From: Heyndrickxia oleronia
GTDB taxonomy: Bacteria; Bacillota; Bacilli; Bacillales; Bacillaceae_C
DNA: 64,000 bases
NCBI RefSeq assembly: GCF_017809215.1
Contig: NZ_CP065424.1
Coordinates: 1,520,001 to 1,584,000 of the forward strand
Reading direction: 5' to 3'
Below are positions 1 through 8,932 of this stretch, one piece after another. Every line of letters starts with the position of its first letter. The first letter of the stretch is position 1. The position numbers were made by a program, and so were the translations under genes. Below the pieces are notes generated by a model that was not told the origin of the DNA, ran no database searches, and saw nothing but the letters and a program-made list of their open reading frames with translations.

Positions 1-1
1 A

Positions 2-814
2 AATCCTGATGCGTGGAAAAAGGCTGTCGCTAATGTAGTTCGTCTATTAAATGATGATAATGAAGTAAGAAAAGTTGTTATGGCTAGAAAAATGAATGTA
101 ACCTTTAATGGAGAGATTTCTTCGGACCATGTATTGAATCATTTATGGAATGAACAGCATGAAAGTTTTATCTTTGCGTTAGAATGGTTAGATAGTTGTT
201 TTACAGGTGCTTCACCTGAAAGGCTTGTGAAAAAAATAGGGGATAACATTTTATCTGCCTGTATTGCAGGATCAATAAAAAGAGATAAAGATGAGAAAAA
301 AGATGTTGCCTTAGGACAAGCTCTATTAAATGACGATAAGAATAGACAAGAGCACCAATTCGTTGTATCAATGATCCAAGAGATTATGAATAAATATTGT
401 CATGATTTAGAAATCGCTATCGAACCGACGTTAATGAAGATGCGCGACATTCAACATCTTTTCACACCAGTGAAAGGGACAGTTAAAAATAAAAATACAT
501 CCATTCTATCTATAGCTAAAGATTTACATCCGACACCAGCTATGGGGGGAGTTCCGACAACGGATGCGATGCAAATCATTCGTGAAGTGGAAAATATGGA
601 TCGTGGCTTCTATGCTGCTCCAATCGGCTGGCTGGACTATCAGGGAAATGGTGAATTTGCAGTAGGAATCAGATCAAGTCTAATAAAGGGAAAAGAAGCA
701 TTTTTATATGCCGGGTGTGGTGTAGTGGCTGATTCAATCCCGGAGGATGAATATTTTGAGACAAGAATTAAATTTCGTCCGATGCTTCGAGCATTAGGAG
801 GAAAACAACTATGA
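2..814 (+). CDS. menF: Isochorismate synthase MenF, C-terminal part (5' end outside window)
   Basis: This is the chorismate-binding catalytic domain that converts chorismate to isochorismate, the first step of menaquinone synthesis. The reading frame is open from base 2, so the gene starts upstream of the window; about 270 codons are present. Family landmarks visible are GASPERLVKK, the AGSIKR stretch (family AGTxxR), LHPTPAMGGVPT and the C-terminal GFYAAPIGWLDYQG...AVGIRSS block. The internal ATG at base 80 is not a real start, because the coding frame continues before it. The stop codon overlaps the menD start (ATGA), indicating translational coupling. Confidence is high from motifs plus the menD neighbour; a salicylate or anthranilate synthase is unlikely here. 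Confidence 0.95.
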   Translation, partial: NPDAWKKAVANVVRLLNDDNEVRKVVMARKMNVTFNGEISSDHVLNHLWNEQHESFIFALEWLDSCFTGASPERLVKKIGDNILSACIAGSIKRDKDEKKDVALGQALLNDDKNRQEHQFVVSMIQEIMNKYCHDLEIAIEPTLMKMRDIQHLFTPVKGTVKNKNTSILSIAKDLHPTPAMGGVPTTDAMQIIREVENMDRGFYAAPIGWLDYQGNGEFAVGIRSSLIKGKEAFLYAGCGVVADSIPEDEYFETRIKFRPMLRALGGKQL

Positions 815-2565
815 TACATCAAGAAACTTTAACAAAATATTTAGCAATGTTTATTCAGGAACTATCGAATGCTGGAATTGAAAATGTAGTTATTAGTCCT
901 GGTTCTAGATCAACACCGTTAGCTATGCTCATTGCTGAGCATCCCAAACTAAATTATTACATTAATATTGATGAACGCTCTGCTGCTTTTTTTGCATTGG
1001 GGATAGCAAAACAAACTAGAAAGCCTGTGGCATTACTATGTACTTCTGGAACGGCTGCAGCCAATTATTACCCAGCAATTGTAGAGGCTAGAATAGCAAG
1101 AGTACCACTTGTTGTATTAACTGCTGATCGCCCTCATGAGCTGAGAGATATTGGTGCGCCCCAAGCTATTAACCAAATTCATTTATATGGTGAACATGTT
1201 AAATGGTTTACGGAAATGGCCATTCCAGAAGCGAATGAAGAGATGTTTAGCTTTGTGCGCACAACAGCATCTAGAGCAGTAAGTATCGCGTTATTAGAGC
1301 CTGCTGGACCTGTCCATTTGAACTTTCCATTGAGGGAACCACTTATTCCGATTATTGAGCCATCGCCATATGCAGACTTAGATGATCAGCCAAGTGTCAC
1401 TGTAACTCACGGGCATCTTATGCCAAATGAGAACGTTATGCTGGATTTAAGTGAAAAGCTTAAGAATACAGAGAAAGGACTCATTATTTGTGGAGTGCTT
1501 GATCATCCATATCTACAGGACTCAATTATAGAATTAGCTGAGAAATTAGGATATCCAATTTTGGCGGATCCATTGTCACAATTACGAAGTGGTAATTTTT
1601 CCGGGGACTATATTATTGATAATTATGATGCAATCTTAAAGGAAACCCAATATAAAGAAAAATTAAAACCGGATGTCATCTTGCGATTCGGTGGAATGCC
1701 AGTTTCGAAGCCACTTATGCTATTCATGAAAAGCTTGTCTGATACGGAGCATTTCATTGTTGAAAGTGGAAATGGAGGTTGGAGAGATCCAATCAAGAAG
1801 GCAACGCAAATGATTTATTGTGATGAAGCTCTTTTTTGTAATGAGCTATGTAAGAAAGTAAATAAAAAAGAAAATGCTCAGTGGCTATATATGTGGCAGC
1901 ATTTAAATAATATTTCAAGAAGTACTGTCATACAAGAAATTGGAGATATCAATGAATTGGACGAAGGGAAAGTTGTCTTAGAATTGATTAAAGGTATGCC
2001 AGAGAATAGTACTTTATTTGTAGGGAATAGTATGCCTATTCGTGATGTTGATACATTTTTCCATTTTAACAGTAAAAAGATACGTGTTATGGCAAATCGA
2101 GGAGCAAATGGGATTGATGGGGTTGTTTCAAGTGCACTTGGTGCAAGTCTATATGGTGAACCACTATTCTTATTAATAGGTGATTTATCATTTTTCCATG
2201 ATTTAAATGGATTACTTGCTGCTAAAATGTATCAATTAAATATCACCATTATTGTTATAAATAATAATGGTGGAGGAATTTTTCATTACCTTCCGCAGTC
2301 AAGTGAGAAAAAGCATTTTGAAGTCCTTTTTGGGACTCCAACTGACTTAGCCTTTGAGCATGTGGTTCAAATGTATAATGGTAATTATTCTAAAGTAAGA
2401 AATTGGGATGACTTCCAACAATCGATTGAAGCCTCGGTTGAAACTAAAGGTTTACATGTAATTGAAGTTCCTACCAACCGTGAAAAGAATGTTGAGGTTC
2501 ACCGTAAAATGTGGAAGCATGTCTCAATGGAAGTGGATCATTATTTACGCGGTGATCAATTATGA
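811..2565 (+). CDS. menD: 2-succinyl-5-enolpyruvyl-6-hydroxy-3-cyclohexene-1-carboxylate synthase MenD
   Basis: This thiamine-diphosphate enzyme joins isochorismate and 2-oxoglutarate to give SEPHCHC, the committed step of menaquinone synthesis. The 584 residues match the family length. The N-terminal block NVVISPGSRSTPLAMLI and catalytic-region ERSAAFFALGIA are typical. The ThDP-binding part GDLSFFHDLNGLLAAK followed by INNNGGGIFHYLPQ lies near residues 450-490. It overlaps menF by ATGA and its own stop overlaps the menH start (ATGA), so three men genes are tightly coupled. Nothing is abnormal in length or motifs. Confidence 0.97.
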   Translation: MIHQETLTKYLAMFIQELSNAGIENVVISPGSRSTPLAMLIAEHPKLNYYINIDERSAAFFALGIAKQTRKPVALLCTSGTAAANYYPAIVEARIARVPLVVLTADRPHELRDIGAPQAINQIHLYGEHVKWFTEMAIPEANEEMFSFVRTTASRAVSIALLEPAGPVHLNFPLREPLIPIIEPSPYADLDDQPSVTVTHGHLMPNENVMLDLSEKLKNTEKGLIICGVLDHPYLQDSIIELAEKLGYPILADPLSQLRSGNFSGDYIIDNYDAILKETQYKEKLKPDVILRFGGMPVSKPLMLFMKSLSDTEHFIVESGNGGWRDPIKKATQMIYCDEALFCNELCKKVNKKENAQWLYMWQHLNNISRSTVIQEIGDINELDEGKVVLELIKGMPENSTLFVGNSMPIRDVDTFFHFNSKKIRVMANRGANGIDGVVSSALGASLYGEPLFLLIGDLSFFHDLNGLLAAKMYQLNITIIVINNNGGGIFHYLPQSSEKKHFEVLFGTPTDLAFEHVVQMYNGNYSKVRNWDDFQQSIEASVETKGLHVIEVPTNREKNVEVHRKMWKHVSMEVDHYLRGDQL

Positions 2566-3371
2566 ACATTCATGTAAATGGAGTAAACTATCATGTAGAA
2601 GTAATAGGCTCAGGTGAGCCCTTATTACTTTTACATGGATTTACTGGAGATTGTACAACGTGGAACGCAGTTGTTCAATTTTTAAATAAACGTTATCAAT
2701 GTATCCTTATAGATATACTCGGTCATGGCAAAACAGAGTGTCCTAAAGCTGCAGAGCGTTATCAGATAGAACTAGTAGCACATGATATTAAAGACATTCT
2801 CTTTCAATTAAAAATAAACAAAATAAAAGTATTAGGCTATTCTATGGGTGGTAGATTGGCACTAACATTTGCTACATGTTTTCCAGATATGGTGAGTATG
2901 CTTCTTTTAGAAAGTGCTTCTCCTGGATTAAAAACGGAGGAAGCAAGAATTGAAAGACGTCACCAAGATGAGAGATTAGCGAAGAGAATAATTGAAGAAG
3001 GAATTGAATCCTTCGTAGATTATTGGACTGATATTCCATTATTTAAGACACAGAAAAGATTAGATAAAGCCAGGATAGAACAAATTAGATGGCAGCGTTT
3101 ACAAAATAATCCTTTAGGTTTAGCAAATAGTCTAATAGGTATGGGGACAGGAAGCATGCCATCTTTATGGAGAAAACTTTCTACGCTTGAAATGCCTGTT
3201 TATCTAATAACTGGCAGTTTAGATGAAAAGTTTTGTCTTATTGCTAAGGAAATGCAAAAATGGATACCAAATGCTAGACATGAAACGATTCTTGATGCAG
3301 GTCATGCAATTCATGTGGAAGATTCTCGAAAGTTTGGTACAATAATAGAGGAGTTTTTGTCGAATAAGTGA
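2562..3371 (+). CDS. menH: SHCHC synthase MenH (alpha/beta hydrolase)
   Basis: MenH releases pyruvate from SEPHCHC to form SHCHC in the menaquinone pathway. The protein is 269 residues with the alpha/beta-hydrolase fold: oxyanion-type LLLHGFTGDCTTW near residue 25, nucleophile elbow GYSMGGRLAL near residue 95, acidic GSLDEKF near residue 213 and a C-terminal DAGHAIHVED providing the histidine. The start codon overlaps the menD stop (ATGA). In B. subtilis this position is held by ytxM/menH. Assignment is strong because context and motifs agree; a general esterase activity cannot be excluded from sequence alone. Confidence 0.93.
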   Translation: MNIHVNGVNYHVEVIGSGEPLLLLHGFTGDCTTWNAVVQFLNKRYQCILIDILGHGKTECPKAAERYQIELVAHDIKDILFQLKINKIKVLGYSMGGRLALTFATCFPDMVSMLLLESASPGLKTEEARIERRHQDERLAKRIIEEGIESFVDYWTDIPLFKTQKRLDKARIEQIRWQRLQNNPLGLANSLIGMGTGSMPSLWRKLSTLEMPVYLITGSLDEKFCLIAKEMQKWIPNARHETILDAGHAIHVEDSRKFGTIIEEFLSNK

Positions 3372-3418
3372 AGAATATTCGACATTTACAATTATAAAAA
3401 TAAAAGGAGGATTCTCAA

Positions 3419-4237
3419 ATGGCAATTGATTGGATAACTGAGAGAGAATATGATGAGATTCTTTATGAATCGTATAATGGAATTGCAAAAATAACAATTA
3501 ACCGTCCTGAGGTACATAATGCATTTACTCCTAAAACAGTAAATGAAATGATTGATGCATTCTCACGTGCACGTGATGATTCAAAAATTGGTGTCATCAT
3601 CCTAACTGGAGCTGGAGAGAAAGCATTCTGTTCTGGAGGAGATCAAAAGGTTCGTGGACATGGTGGGTATGTAGGTGAAGACAATATCCCAAGACTAAAT
3701 GTATTAGACTTACAAAGATTAATTCGCTTTACACCAAAACCAGTGATTGCAATGGTAGCAGGTTATGCTATTGGAGGCGGTCATGTTCTACATATTGTAT
3801 GTGATCTAACAATTGCAGCAGACAATGCTATTTTTGGACAAACAGGACCAAAGGTTGGTAGCTTTGATGCCGGTTATGGTGCAGGTTATTTAGCTCGTAT
3901 TATAGGTCACAAAAAGGCTAGAGAAATTTGGTATCTTTGCCGTCAATATAATGCACAAGATGCATTAGAGATGGGACTTGTCAATACTGTGGTTCCTTTA
4001 GAAAAACTTGAAGAAGAAACAGTTAAATGGTGTGAAGAAATCTTAGAGAAGAGTTCAACTGCGCTTCGCTTCTTGAAAGCATCATTTAATGCCGATACTG
4101 ATGGTTTAGCAGGTCTTCAACAATTTGGTGGAGATGCAACTCTACTTTACTATACAACGGATGAAGCGAAGGAAGGCCGTGACGCATTCAAAGAAAAACG
4201 TAAGCCTGATTTTGGACAATTCCCTCGCTTCCCTTGA
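3419..4237 (+). CDS. menB: 1,4-dihydroxy-2-naphthoyl-CoA synthase MenB
   Basis: MenB is a crotonase-fold enzyme that cyclises o-succinylbenzoyl-CoA to 1,4-dihydroxy-2-naphthoyl-CoA. The 272 residues match the family. Visible landmarks are [14 protein letters not shown], the oxyanion region [28 protein letters not shown] and the [20 protein letters not shown] block characteristic of MenB. A strong ribosome-binding site (AAAGGAGG) precedes the ATG at a normal distance. The gap to menH is 47 bases, so it is probably in the same operon. A terminator-like hairpin follows, suggesting that menE has an additional transcription start. Confidence 0.97.
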   Translation: MAIDWITEREYDEILYESYNGIAKITINRPEVHNAFTPKTVNEMIDAFSRARDDSKIGVIILTGAGEKAFCSGGDQKVRGHGGYVGEDNIPRLNVLDLQRLIRFTPKPVIAMVAGYAIGGGHVLHIVCDLTIAADNAIFGQTGPKVGSFDAGYGAGYLARIIGHKKAREIWYLCRQYNAQDALEMGLVNTVVPLEKLEEETVKWCEEILEKSSTALRFLKASFNADTDGLAGLQQFGGDATLLYYTTDEAKEGRDAFKEKRKPDFGQFPRFP

Positions 4238-4283
4238 TTTAATAGGGATATAATGAGTTTTCCCGTACAATCTCGGGAATTAA

Positions 4284-4316
4284 AGGCTTGGTGGTTTCAT
4301 CCATCAAGCTTTTTTC
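4284..4316 (+). terminator. Rho-independent terminator after menB
   Basis: A 9-bp stem (GCTTGGTGG with CCATCAAGC, one G:U) is followed by a run of T. It lies 47 bases after the menB stop. A shorter hairpin (TCCCG/CGGGA, 4261-4277) precedes it. Confidence 0.75.
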
Positions 4317-4319
4317 AAA

Positions 4320-4376
4320 GGAGATTTTCATAGTTTGTGGTTCTTTTCACAGTGGAAGGAATGCTTGAGGGTATTC
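4320..4376 (+). repeat. Deletion derivative of the dispersed MITE-like repeat
   Basis: The stretch begins GGAGATTTTCATAGTTTGTG, similar to the left end of the full repeats (GGCTGTTTTCGTATAGTTTG). It contains GTTCTTTTCACAGTGGAA, like their internal segment, and ends AATGCTTGAGGGTATTC, like their right end. It is about one third of full length. No convincing target duplication is seen, so this is a weak, degenerate copy. Confidence 0.45.
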
Positions 4377-4547
4377 AATCTTTTTATTATTCAAAATTTC
4401 ACCTGAAAAGCTATATTATATGAGATGTTTTAAAAAAGAATGTAGACCACTGGTTTTAATGTAAGGAAATTATGTAACAATCCAGGGGGTGTCAATAAAG
4501 GAACTGCCCCTTTTTCTTTAGAATTCTTTAACAAAAGGTGATTTTTT
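4377..4547 (+). other. menE leader region
   Basis: This 171-base gap holds an AT-rich stretch with TATATTATA near 4413 that could be a promoter -10. A GGGG...CCCC-T5 hairpin at about 4484-4516 could act as a weak terminator or attenuator just before menE. No ORF with a ribosome-binding site is seen. Confidence 0.3.
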
Positions 4548-6020
4548 ATGGAACAACTACCTAATTTTTTAAATCAGAGAGCTTTTTTAACTCCCAATCG
4601 CCTCGCACTCGTTTTTGATAATCAGAGATGGAGTTTTATGGAAATGTATCGTACGGTTGAAACATTAGCACAAAAAATTGCAACTCTAGGTATACAGGCA
4701 AAGGACTCCGTTGCTATTCTGCTAACTAATCGTCCCCATACAGTCTTTATTATCCATGCATTGCAACAACTAGGTGTATCAGCGGTGTTCTTAAATCATC
4801 GTTTAACTGCAAAGGAAATGGTATTTCAGTTAAAAGATAGTGGTACAAGGTTATTAATAAGTGAAGATGCTTTTAAGGAAAAGATGAATGGTATTAAAGG
4901 ATTGTTTCATGAGCTTCCAATGACAACAATCGTAGAAATAGATCATCTCGAGACTAAAAAGGTTCCTTTAGTAAACGAGTTTGTTTTGGATGAAGTTTGT
5001 TCAATTATGTATACTTCTGGAACAACTGGTAATCCGAAGGGTGTATTACAATCCTATGGGAACCATTGGTGGAGTGCTGTTGGGTCCGCTTTGAATCTTG
5101 GGTTAACCGAGAAGGATGGCTGGCTTTGCGCCGTTCCTTTATTTCATATAAGTGGTTTATCCATTCTAATGCGAAGTGTCATATATGGAATGCCTGTTTA
5201 TTTATATGAGGAATTTAATGAAAAGACCATCAATCAAGTCCTGCAAGCAGGTGAGGTTACGATTATGTCGGTCGTAAGTACCATGCTAATTCGTATGATT
5301 GATGATCTAGGAGATAAGCGATATCATTCAAATTTTCGTTGTATGCTATTAGGCGGGGGACCTGCTCCAAAGCCTTTACTAGATGCTTGTCTAGAAAAAA
5401 ACATACCAGTATTTCAGTCTTATGGGATGACAGAAACATCCTCCCAAATTGTAACACTAGCACCTGAAGATAGTATAGTAAAGCTTGGTTCAGCTGGAAA
5501 GCCATTATTTCCTTCTCAATTAAAAATAATGAATAATCAAATGCAACTATTACCAAATCAACCCGGAGAAATTGTTGTTAAGGGACCCAATGTGACAAAA
5601 GGGTATTTGAATCGAGACGAAGCAAATAAGAAAAATTTTAAAGATGGTTGGTTCTACACAGGTGATATCGGCTATGTGGATGAAGATGGCTATCTATTTG
5701 TAATGGATCGTCGCTCTGATTTAATTATTTCTGGAGGAGAAAATATTTACCCTGCTGAAATTGAGGAGGTCTTATTATCTCATTCGTCTGTAAAAGAAGC
5801 GGGTGTTGTGGGAATTGAACATACACAATGGGGACAGGTTCCCTACGCATTTGTTGTTGTATCTGAGCTAGTTGATGAAGCTAATTTAATTAATTATTGT
5901 AAGGATAAATTAGCTAAATTTAAGATTCCACATCATATTTATATTGTCAATGAACTGCCAAGAAATGCGTCTAATAAACTGCTTCGTCGTAAGCTACACG
6001 AATTAATGCCAAAAGGATGA
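4548..6020 (+). CDS. menE: o-Succinylbenzoate--CoA ligase MenE
   Basis: MenE is an adenylate-forming ligase that activates o-succinylbenzoate with CoA using ATP. It has 490 residues, normal for the family. Visible motifs are the P-loop-like A3 motif YTSGTTGNPKGVLQ near residue 155, SYGMTETSSQI near residue 290, the hinge aspartate region GWFYTGDIGYVDEDGYLFVMDRRSD near residue 370 and the C-terminal catalytic lysine region NASNKLLRRKL. The ribosome-binding site AAAGGTGA precedes the ATG. It is followed immediately by menC with no spacer, so the two are co-transcribed. Confidence 0.96.
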   Translation: MEQLPNFLNQRAFLTPNRLALVFDNQRWSFMEMYRTVETLAQKIATLGIQAKDSVAILLTNRPHTVFIIHALQQLGVSAVFLNHRLTAKEMVFQLKDSGTRLLISEDAFKEKMNGIKGLFHELPMTTIVEIDHLETKKVPLVNEFVLDEVCSIMYTSGTTGNPKGVLQSYGNHWWSAVGSALNLGLTEKDGWLCAVPLFHISGLSILMRSVIYGMPVYLYEEFNEKTINQVLQAGEVTIMSVVSTMLIRMIDDLGDKRYHSNFRCMLLGGGPAPKPLLDACLEKNIPVFQSYGMTETSSQIVTLAPEDSIVKLGSAGKPLFPSQLKIMNNQMQLLPNQPGEIVVKGPNVTKGYLNRDEANKKNFKDGWFYTGDIGYVDEDGYLFVMDRRSDLIISGGENIYPAEIEEVLLSHSSVKEAGVVGIEHTQWGQVPYAFVVVSELVDEANLINYCKDKLAKFKIPHHIYIVNELPRNASNKLLRRKLHELMPKG

Positions 6021-7133
6021 ATGAGGATGATGATAAAAGAAGTGCAATTGTCTATCATAAAAATGCCACTAAAAAGTCCTTTTTCAACGGCTTTAGGGTC
6101 GGTGAATGATCGAGAAGGAATTATTATTAAAGTATTGGATGAGGAGGGGAGAACAGGTTATGGCGAGGTTGTCGCTTTCTCTACTCCGTGGTATACAGAG
6201 GAAACGGTAAGAACCAGTTATCATATGCTAAAGGATTTCCTCATTCCTATTGTCTTGAACAATCCGATTAAGCACCCAAATGAGATCAAAAAATATTTTG
6301 ATCATATAAGAGGTAATCAGATGGCTAAAGCAGGGATTGAAACTGCTATTTGGGATCTTTATGCTAAAAAGGTAGATCGTCCTTTATGGAAGCTCATTGA
6401 TGGAGTTCAGAGTGAAATTCCATCAGGTGTGGTAGTTGGTACCCATGAAATAAAGGATGCCCTGTCACAAATTGATTCGTATTTGCAAGAAGGTTATAAG
6501 AGAGTAAAAGTAAAAATTAAACCTGGAATGGATTATAAACTTCTAAAAGAAATTCGCAACCATTTTCCAACTATCCCTTTAATGGCAGATGCAAACTCAT
6601 CCTATTCACTTGATGACATTGATTTATTAAAATCACTCGATGAATTTGAATTGTTGATGATTGAGCAGCCCTTAGCTGTCGATGATATTGTAGAACATTC
6701 TTTTTTACAGAAAGAAATACAAACTCCTATTTGCTTAGATGAAAGCATCATTACCTATCATGATGTGAAAAGCGCGATATTATTAAATAGTTGTAAGGTA
6801 ATTAATATAAAAATTGGCCGAGTAGGTGGACTAAGCAATGCTTTAGCTATACATGATTTATGCCAAAAACATCAAATTCAAGTTTGGTGTGGTGGGATGA
6901 TTGAATTTGGGATATCGCGAGCCCATAATATTGCGCTATCAACAAAAGAAGGATTTACGATCCCTGGAGATATTTCAGCGTCCAGTCGTTTTTGGAATGA
7001 GGATATAATCCTTCCAGAAGTTGAAGTCAAGCATGGGTTCGTTAAGGCACCTATTCAACCGGGGATTGGATTTGAAATAAATACTAAACGTTTACAAGAG
7101 GTAACGACATATATAGAAAAATATAAAAAATAA
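6021..7133 (+). CDS. menC: o-Succinylbenzoate synthase MenC
   Basis: MenC dehydrates SHCHC to o-succinylbenzoate; it belongs to the enolase superfamily. The 370 residues match the family. Key residues visible are the KVKIKPG acid/base lysine motif near residue 165, metal-ligand aspartate and glutamate in MADANSS, IEQPL and LDESI, and the second lysine in INIKIGRVGGLS. The start is uncertain: ATGs occur at 6021, 6027 and 6030, and menE ends at 6020, so initiation is probably coupled to the end of menE. Members of this subfamily can also show N-acylamino-acid racemase activity, but the men context decides the role. Confidence 0.94.
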   Translation: MRMMIKEVQLSIIKMPLKSPFSTALGSVNDREGIIIKVLDEEGRTGYGEVVAFSTPWYTEETVRTSYHMLKDFLIPIVLNNPIKHPNEIKKYFDHIRGNQMAKAGIETAIWDLYAKKVDRPLWKLIDGVQSEIPSGVVVGTHEIKDALSQIDSYLQEGYKRVKVKIKPGMDYKLLKEIRNHFPTIPLMADANSSYSLDDIDLLKSLDEFELLMIEQPLAVDDIVEHSFLQKEIQTPICLDESIITYHDVKSAILLNSCKVINIKIGRVGGLSNALAIHDLCQKHQIQVWCGGMIEFGISRAHNIALSTKEGFTIPGDISASSRFWNEDIILPEVEVKHGFVKAPIQPGIGFEINTKRLQEVTTYIEKYKK

Positions 7134-7167
7134 GCGCAGATCTCAACCCTGCGCTTATTAACTTTTT
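7131..7167. terminator. Terminator between menC and the DUF1540 gene
   Basis: A perfect 9-bp stem (TAAGCGCAG / CTGCGCTTA) includes the menC stop codon. It is followed by a T-rich stretch, and can serve both convergent genes. Confidence 0.75.
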
Positions 7168-7193
7168 AAACAAAAAAGCTATATAATAAACCT

Positions 7194-7355
7194 TTACCAA
7201 TTTCCTTCAGGCTTAAAAGTTTTACAGTCTGTTTCTTCTGTTTTCTTTGCGGTGTCCCCTTTATGGCTGACAACATAAATTTCATCTGCAGAACAACGGT
7301 TTCCTTTTGCCCAATAGTGACAATTGTTTACTTCACATAAGACGTCCTTTGCCAT
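7194..7355 (-). CDS. Small DUF1540-type protein
   Basis: This is a 53-residue protein with four cysteines: LCEVNNCHYWAKGNRC near the N terminus and DCKTF near the C terminus. The CxxxxCxYW...GxxC pattern is typical of DUF1540 proteins, small putative metal-binding proteins of Firmicutes with no established function. An AAGGAGTGAGGT ribosome-binding site precedes the ATG. It is a single-gene unit convergent with menC. Confidence 0.8.
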   Translation of the reverse strand: MAKDVLCEVNNCHYWAKGNRCSADEIYVVSHKGDTAKKTEETDCKTFKPEGNW

Positions 7356-7452
7356 TGTACCTCACTCCTTAATGGATTTTATGATACAACTATAGTGTTT
7401 GTATTGGAGTGGTAACTATGATTGGAAAGTCTAGGGCTTTATGTTCCTTTAA

Positions 7453-7686
7453 TTATATTTTTTCCTGTTTTTTCTCTGGAACTGGATCAAATCCACCAGG
7501 ATGGAAAGGATGGCATTTTAGTATCCTTTTAACCGCTAACCAGCCTCCACGTAGGGCTCCGAAGCGTTTAATCGCCTCTAGTCCATAGTGCGAACATGTA
7601 GGATAGAAACGGCAAGATGGTGGTTTTAATGGTGAAATACAGATTTGATAAAACCGTATGATTTTAATAAAAATAAATTTTAACAT
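7453..7686 (-). CDS. yidD: Membrane protein insertion efficiency factor YidD
   Basis: YidD is a small membrane-associated protein reported to assist YidC-dependent membrane protein insertion. The frame is open for 92 codons, but the ATG at 7686 has the good ribosome-binding site TAAGGAAG and gives [14 protein letters not shown], the usual amphipathic start; the product is then 77 residues. The family signature [19 protein letters not shown] and [21 protein letters not shown] is complete, with three conserved cysteines. In B. subtilis the orthologue is ytjA in the same neighbourhood. Confidence 0.93.
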   Translation of the reverse strand: MLKFIFIKIIRFYQICISPLKPPSCRFYPTCSHYGLEAIKRFGALRGGWLAVKRILKCHPFHPGGFDPVPEKKQEKI

Positions 7687-7762
7687 TAGGAAAACTTCCT
7701 TATAGTGAGTTTCAATTAGCATATCAGTCAAATACTCAAAGTGTCAAAGATGAAGAAACAAT

Positions 7763-7792
7763 CAAAAAACGATCCATTACGTATCGGATCGT
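7763..7792 (-). terminator. Terminator of ytzI
   Basis: The stem ACGATCC/GGATCGT is followed by TTTTTT on the minus strand. The ytzI stop codon lies in the loop. Confidence 0.7.
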
Positions 7793-7956
7793 TCATGAGT
7801 ATTATTTTTTTCATCCATTTCAGTTCTAATATTCGGGTTATTTTCAATTGGATCGATTGTATGTTTAAATGCATATGCCTTTGATGTTGTAATAGCAGCA
7901 GCTGCAATAATGACGATAATGATTATAATGGATACAATCATAATAAATGTAAGCAA
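7777..7956 (-). CDS. ytzI: Small single-pass membrane protein, YtzI-like
   Basis: This 59-residue ORF starts with TTG, preceded by GTAGGAGG at good spacing. It has one N-terminal membrane segment (LTFIMIVSIIIIIVIIAAAA) and a hydrophilic tail containing TTSKAYAFKHTIDPIENNP. The size, the tail and the position between yidD and dps resemble B. subtilis YtzI, whose role is unknown. The TTG start and short length make it easy to miss. The coding call rests on the ribosome-binding site, the terminator and the family-like tail. Confidence 0.75.
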   Translation of the reverse strand: MLTFIMIVSIIIIIVIIAAAAITTSKAYAFKHTIDPIENNPNIRTEMDEKNNTHERSDT

Positions 7957-8039
7957 TGAATAAACCTCCTACAACCTCTTTATTCCTATTCATTATTTTA
8001 GCATGGAATGGACTATAGATGTGAAAGATATATGTATAT

Positions 8040-8064
8040 GTTTTGACATCTTCATTTAGGGTAT
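8040..8064 (+). promoter_or_regulatory. Sigma-B-type promoter of dps
   Basis: GTTTTG, a 13-base spacer and GGGTAT closely match the sigma-B consensus (GTTTAA-N12-15-GGGTAT). It lies 25 bases before the dps ATG. B. subtilis dps is a known sigma-B general-stress gene, so the assignment is consistent; activity is inferred. Confidence 0.75.
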
Positions 8065-8089
8065 ATAAATAACAGGAGGATGATTAAAT

Positions 8090-8536
8090 ATGGCAAATCA
8101 ATCACAATTACAGGATGTATTAAATAAACAAGTAGCAAATTGGACAGTAATGTATACAAAACTTCATCATTTTCATTGGTATGTTAAAGGACATCATTTT
8201 TTCTCCTTACATGAGAAATTTGAGGAACTATATAATGAAGCAGACGCTGCCCTTGATGAAATAGCAGAGAGATTATTGGCAATAGAAGGACAACCTGTAT
8301 CAACATTAAAAGGATCTTTAGAATTGGCTAGTATAAAGGAAGCAGAAACGAAAGCTCCTGCAGATGAGATGGTAAAAGAGGTCGTTAGTGATTTTAAACA
8401 AATTATTGGGGAGCTTAAAGAGGGAATATCTATAGCGGATGAAGCAGGGGATGATGTAACTGCTGATATGTTTACTGCTTTCCAAGAAAAACTTGAAAAG
8501 CATGTATGGATGCTAAATGCTTATTTATCTAAATAA
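8090..8536 (+). CDS. dps: Dps family ferritin-like DNA-protection protein
   Basis: Dps forms dodecameric cages that oxidise and store iron and protect DNA during stress. The 148-residue protein has the ferroxidase signature KLHHFHWYVKGHHFFSLHEKFEELYNEADAALDEIAERLLAIEGQP, with His, Asp and Glu ligands. AGGAGGATG precedes the ATG at normal distance. A sigma-B-like promoter lies directly upstream, suggesting induction by general stress. It is a single-gene unit ending in a strong hairpin shared with the convergent gene. Confidence 0.94.
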   Translation: MANQSQLQDVLNKQVANWTVMYTKLHHFHWYVKGHHFFSLHEKFEELYNEADAALDEIAERLLAIEGQPVSTLKGSLELASIKEAETKAPADEMVKEVVSDFKQIIGELKEGISIADEAGDDVTADMFTAFQEKLEKHVWMLNAYLSK

Positions 8537-8544
8537 ATAAAGTG

Positions 8545-8583
8545 AAAAGGAAACTGTAAATTGATTGCAGTTTCCTTTTCCTT
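8545..8583. terminator. Bidirectional terminator after dps
   Basis: A perfect 12-bp stem (AAAAGGAAACTG / CAGTTTCCTTTT) has T runs on both strands between two convergent genes. Confidence 0.85.
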
Positions 8584-8832
8584 TTAATGCAAGTATTTTT
8601 TTTTGAATGGATCAGATTCCGGTGGATGATTAGAAAATTTCCCTTTTAAGCTTTCAATTAAATAGAGTCGAATAAAATATTGAAGTTCATCATCCTTCAT
8701 TTCTTCTACTATTTTCATTAAATCCCCACGATCAGATTCCTCAAGAACGGCAAATGTAATAATATCTATATCCTCATCATCTGCTGTCAGCCGATTATGG
8801 TAAATTTCAAATAGTTCATCTACAAGTCTCAT
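8584..8832 (-). CDS. Small conserved acidic protein, possibly DUF6154 type
   Basis: This is an 82-residue acidic protein (MRLVDELFEIYHNRLT...). The frame extends three codons further, but the ATG at 8832 has AAAGGATG at proper spacing, while the earlier ATGs lie in that ribosome-binding site. It has a helical, charged composition with LYLIESLKGKF near the C terminus. It resembles short Bacillaceae proteins annotated as DUF6154, but I am not certain of the family. No function can be inferred. Confidence 0.7.
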   Translation of the reverse strand: MRLVDELFEIYHNRLTADDEDIDIITFAVLEESDRGDLMKIVEEMKDDELQYFIRLYLIESLKGKFSNHPPESDPFKKKYLH

Positions 8833-8932
8833 CTTCATCATCCTTTTTATCTTCGTAAGAATATTTTGGCTTGGTTTGTGGGAAACGATACATAGTGAAT
8901 CATTTTTAGAAATTTTACGAGGAGTGTTGGGA

